A stretch of DNA of 6,276 bases from PALSA-612 sp046729255. GTDB lineage: Bacteria; Actinomycetota; Thermoleophilia; Gaiellales; Gaiellaceae. Location: the NCBI GenBank assembly GCA_046729255.1, contig JBKPGF010000036.1:1-6276 (forward strand), given 5' to 3'. A program made the translations under genes and the position numbers. Below the pieces are notes generated by a model, which worked only from the letters and a program-made list of their open reading frames with translations, had not been told where the DNA came from and searched no databases. Within the stretch, counting starts at the first letter, position 1, and the number at the start of each line of letters is the position of its first letter. Of this stretch, positions 4,752 to 6,276 are shown piece by piece.

Positions 4752-5036
4752 ATGGCGACCATCACCCGTGACCAGGTGCTGCACGTCGCGAAGCTCGCGC
4801 AGCTCGGCCTGTCCGAAGAGGAGTTGGAGCGCTTCTCCGAGCAGCTGTCCGCGATCCTCGAGGCGGTCGGCAAGATCGCAGAGCTCGACCTGACGGACGT
4901 CGAGCCGACCTCGCATCCGCTCGACCTCGTCAACGTCTTCGGTGACGACGAGCCCGAGCCGTCGCTGTCGCTCGAAGATGCCCTCGCCAATGCTCCTGAT
5001 CCGGAAGACGGCTCGTTCGGGGTGCCGGCGCCGTGA
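4752..5036 (+). CDS. gatC: Asp/Glu-tRNA(Asn/Gln) amidotransferase subunit C
   Basis: The 94-residue product is the small subunit of the GatCAB amidotransferase. It wraps around GatA and stabilises the complex that converts misacylated Glu-tRNA(Gln) and/or Asp-tRNA(Asn) to Gln-tRNA or Asn-tRNA. It shows the family pattern: VLHVAKLAQLGLSEEELERF (9-28), a second helix with LSAILEAVGKIAELDLTDVEPT, and a loop ending in the short FGVPAP tail (most relatives end in a VP-containing tail). Length is normal (about 95-100). The ATG at 4752 is backed by GAAAGGA 8 nt upstream. Its TGA overlaps the gatA GTG (GTGA), so the subunits are translationally coupled. It sits 97 nt after csp, separated by the competing hairpins. 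Confidence 0.96.
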   Translation: MATITRDQVLHVAKLAQLGLSEEELERFSEQLSAILEAVGKIAELDLTDVEPTSHPLDLVNVFGDDEPEPSLSLEDALANAPDPEDGSFGVPAP

Positions 5037-6276
5037 TCGACACGCTGCGGCTGACGGCGAAGCAGGCGAACGACCTCCTGACACAAGGTGAGGTGTCCTC
5101 CGCCGAGCTCCACGAGGCGTATCTCGAACGCGAAGACGACGTTCACGCGTACCTCCGGCGGCGGGACCACGCGGGTGCGGAGGGAATTCCGATCGCGTTC
5201 AAGGACCTCATCTCGACAGCCGGCGTCGAGACCACCGCCGGCTCGCGCATTCTCGCCGGGTACGTGCCGGTCTACGACGCAACGGTGGCCGAGCGCTGTG
5301 CCGGACGGGGGCTGTCGCTGCTCGGGAAGACGAACATGGACGAGTTCGCGATGGGCTCGTCGACCGAGAACTCGGGTTACGGGCCGACGTTCAACCCCTG
5401 GGACCTCTCTCGTGTGCCGGGCGGCTCGTCCGGAGGCTCCACCGCCGCCGTCGCGGCTGGCCTGGCGCCGTGGGCGCTCGGGTCTGACACCGGCGGCTCC
5501 ATCAAGCAGCCCGCTGCGCTCTGTGGCGTCGTGGGCCTGCGGCCGACGTACGGGACTGTGTCCCGGTACGGGATCGTCGCGTTCGCGTCCAGCCTCGACC
5601 AGATCGGGCCGATCACCAAGACCGTCTCCGATTGCGCGTTCCTCTACTCGGTGATCGCCGGCCGGGATCCTCGAGACACGACGACCGTGGAGCTTCCGGC
5701 ACCGGTCGAGATTCCCGACGACGGCGACCTGGCCGGTTTGCGTGTCGGCGTGCCGCGCCAGCTGAACGAGGCCGAGGGCATCGAGCCGGGCGTGAAGGAG
5801 GCGGTAGACCGGGCGATCGCGCTGTGCGAGGAGCTCGGCGCTGAGGTGGACACCTGCGAGCTGCCGCTCTCGGTCGAGTATGGGCTCGCCTGCTACTACC
5901 TCGTCGCGCCGTCGGAGGCATCGTCGAACCTCGCCCGCTACGACGGGGTTCGCTTCGGCCTGTGTGCCGAGGGCGATGGGGGGTACTTCGAGATGTCCGA
6001 GCGCACGCGCGACGGGGGCTTCGGCGACGAGCCGAAGCGACGGATCATGCTCGGCACGTACGCGCTGTCCGCCGGCTACTACGACGCCTTCTACGGGCAG
6101 GCCCAGAAGGTGCGGACGGTGATCAGCCGCGAGCACGCCGAGCTCTTCGAGCGCTTCGACCTCCTCGTCAGCCCGACGTCGCCCACGGTGGCCTTCCCGC
6201 TTGGGGCGAAGACCCAGGACCCGCTCGCCATGTACGTATCGGACGTGCTGACGATCCCGTCCAACATGGCCGGGCT
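5033..6276 (+). CDS. gatA: Asp/Glu-tRNA(Asn/Gln) amidotransferase subunit A, 3' end beyond the window
   Basis: GatA hydrolyses glutamine and passes the ammonia to GatB for tRNA-dependent amidation. 414 residues are visible. The amidase-signature triad is complete: Lys57 (AFKD), cis-Ser132 in PGGSSGGS (129-136) and the nucleophile Ser156 in DTGGSIKQPA. The spacing between them equals that of S. aureus GatA (Lys79, Ser154, Ser178, from memory), offset by a constant 22, so the N-terminal region is about 22 residues shorter. The gap falls between HAYLRRRD and GIPIAFKD, where relatives have a helix rich in Ala and Lys. The later GatA segment KRRIMLGTYALSAGYYDAFY is present. The GTG start (5033) overlaps the gatC stop by 4 nt; an alternative start inside the gene would lose conserved sequence. 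The right edge cuts the gene within the C-terminal part (TIPSNMAG). gatB is expected downstream but is not seen. Confidence 0.97.
   Translation, partial: MIDTLRLTAKQANDLLTQGEVSSAELHEAYLEREDDVHAYLRRRDHAGAEGIPIAFKDLISTAGVETTAGSRILAGYVPVYDATVAERCAGRGLSLLGKTNMDEFAMGSSTENSGYGPTFNPWDLSRVPGGSSGGSTAAVAAGLAPWALGSDTGGSIKQPAALCGVVGLRPTYGTVSRYGIVAFASSLDQIGPITKTVSDCAFLYSVIAGRDPRDTTTVELPAPVEIPDDGDLAGLRVGVPRQLNEAEGIEPGVKEAVDRAIALCEELGAEVDTCELPLSVEYGLACYYLVAPSEASSNLARYDGVRFGLCAEGDGGYFEMSERTRDGGFGDEPKRRIMLGTYALSAGYYDAFYGQAQKVRTVISREHAELFERFDLLVSPTSPTVAFPLGAKTQDPLAMYVSDVLTIPSNMAG

Noticed and set aside
4349..6136. 595-codon minus-strand open frame opposite csp, gatC and gatA
   Set aside because: It is a long shadow frame produced by G/C third-position bias; the plus strand holds three well-conserved genes with all catalytic motifs.
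1..6276. CRISPR array, phage, toxin-antitoxin or defence system
   Set aside because: No regularly spaced repeats, integrase, toxin or nuclease motifs were seen; the genes are housekeeping or general metabolic.

Overview
The window is a GC-rich (roughly two-thirds G+C, by eye) bacterial chromosomal segment carrying mostly core-metabolism genes. The strong G/C third-position bias, non-ATG starts (GTG, TTG), a tRNA without an encoded CCA and TANNNT-type -10 boxes close to start codons all fit a high-GC actinobacterium. The short form of GatA and the small lineage-type lipoprotein make me lean towards the Thermoleophilia (Solirubrobacterales/Gaiellales-like). That placement is inference. I see no mobile element, phage gene, CRISPR array or defence gene.

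Left part, minus strand (2790 down to 1): a tight three-gene cluster transcribed leftwards. It encodes an M24 metallopeptidase (Xaa-Pro aminopeptidase-like, TTG start at 2790), a thioredoxin-reductase-like flavoprotein (ATG at 1588, 5 nt after the peptidase stop) and a medium-chain dehydrogenase/reductase without the usual catalytic zinc cysteine (GTG at 665, overlapping the previous stop as GTGA, cut by the left edge). Spacing and overlap indicate one transcript. The flavoprotein keeps its CxxC and both dinucleotide folds but lacks the HRRxxxR NADPH-phosphate motif, so it may use another electron donor.

Middle (2798-3504): a complete tRNA-Cys(GCA) gene on the plus strand lies only 37 nt from the divergent peptidase start. 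It is followed by about 170 bp without a gene, dense in inverted repeats: a hairpin, then a nested 12-bp + 8-bp structure with mutually exclusive pairings. A small lipoprotein gene of unknown function follows.

Right part, plus strand (3516-6276): folD (one-carbon metabolism), probably leaderless; a cold-shock-domain protein with its own good promoter and Shine-Dalgarno; then gatC and gatA (Glu-tRNAGln/Asp-tRNAAsn amidotransferase subunits), overlapping by GTGA. gatA runs off the right edge and gatB is presumably further downstream. Between csp and gatC two perfect hairpins compete for the same bases, giving either a csp terminator or an alternative stem. The gene content is ordinary. The most unusual signals are the two non-coding regions with competing stems and the atypical flavoprotein in its peptidase/dehydrogenase operon.
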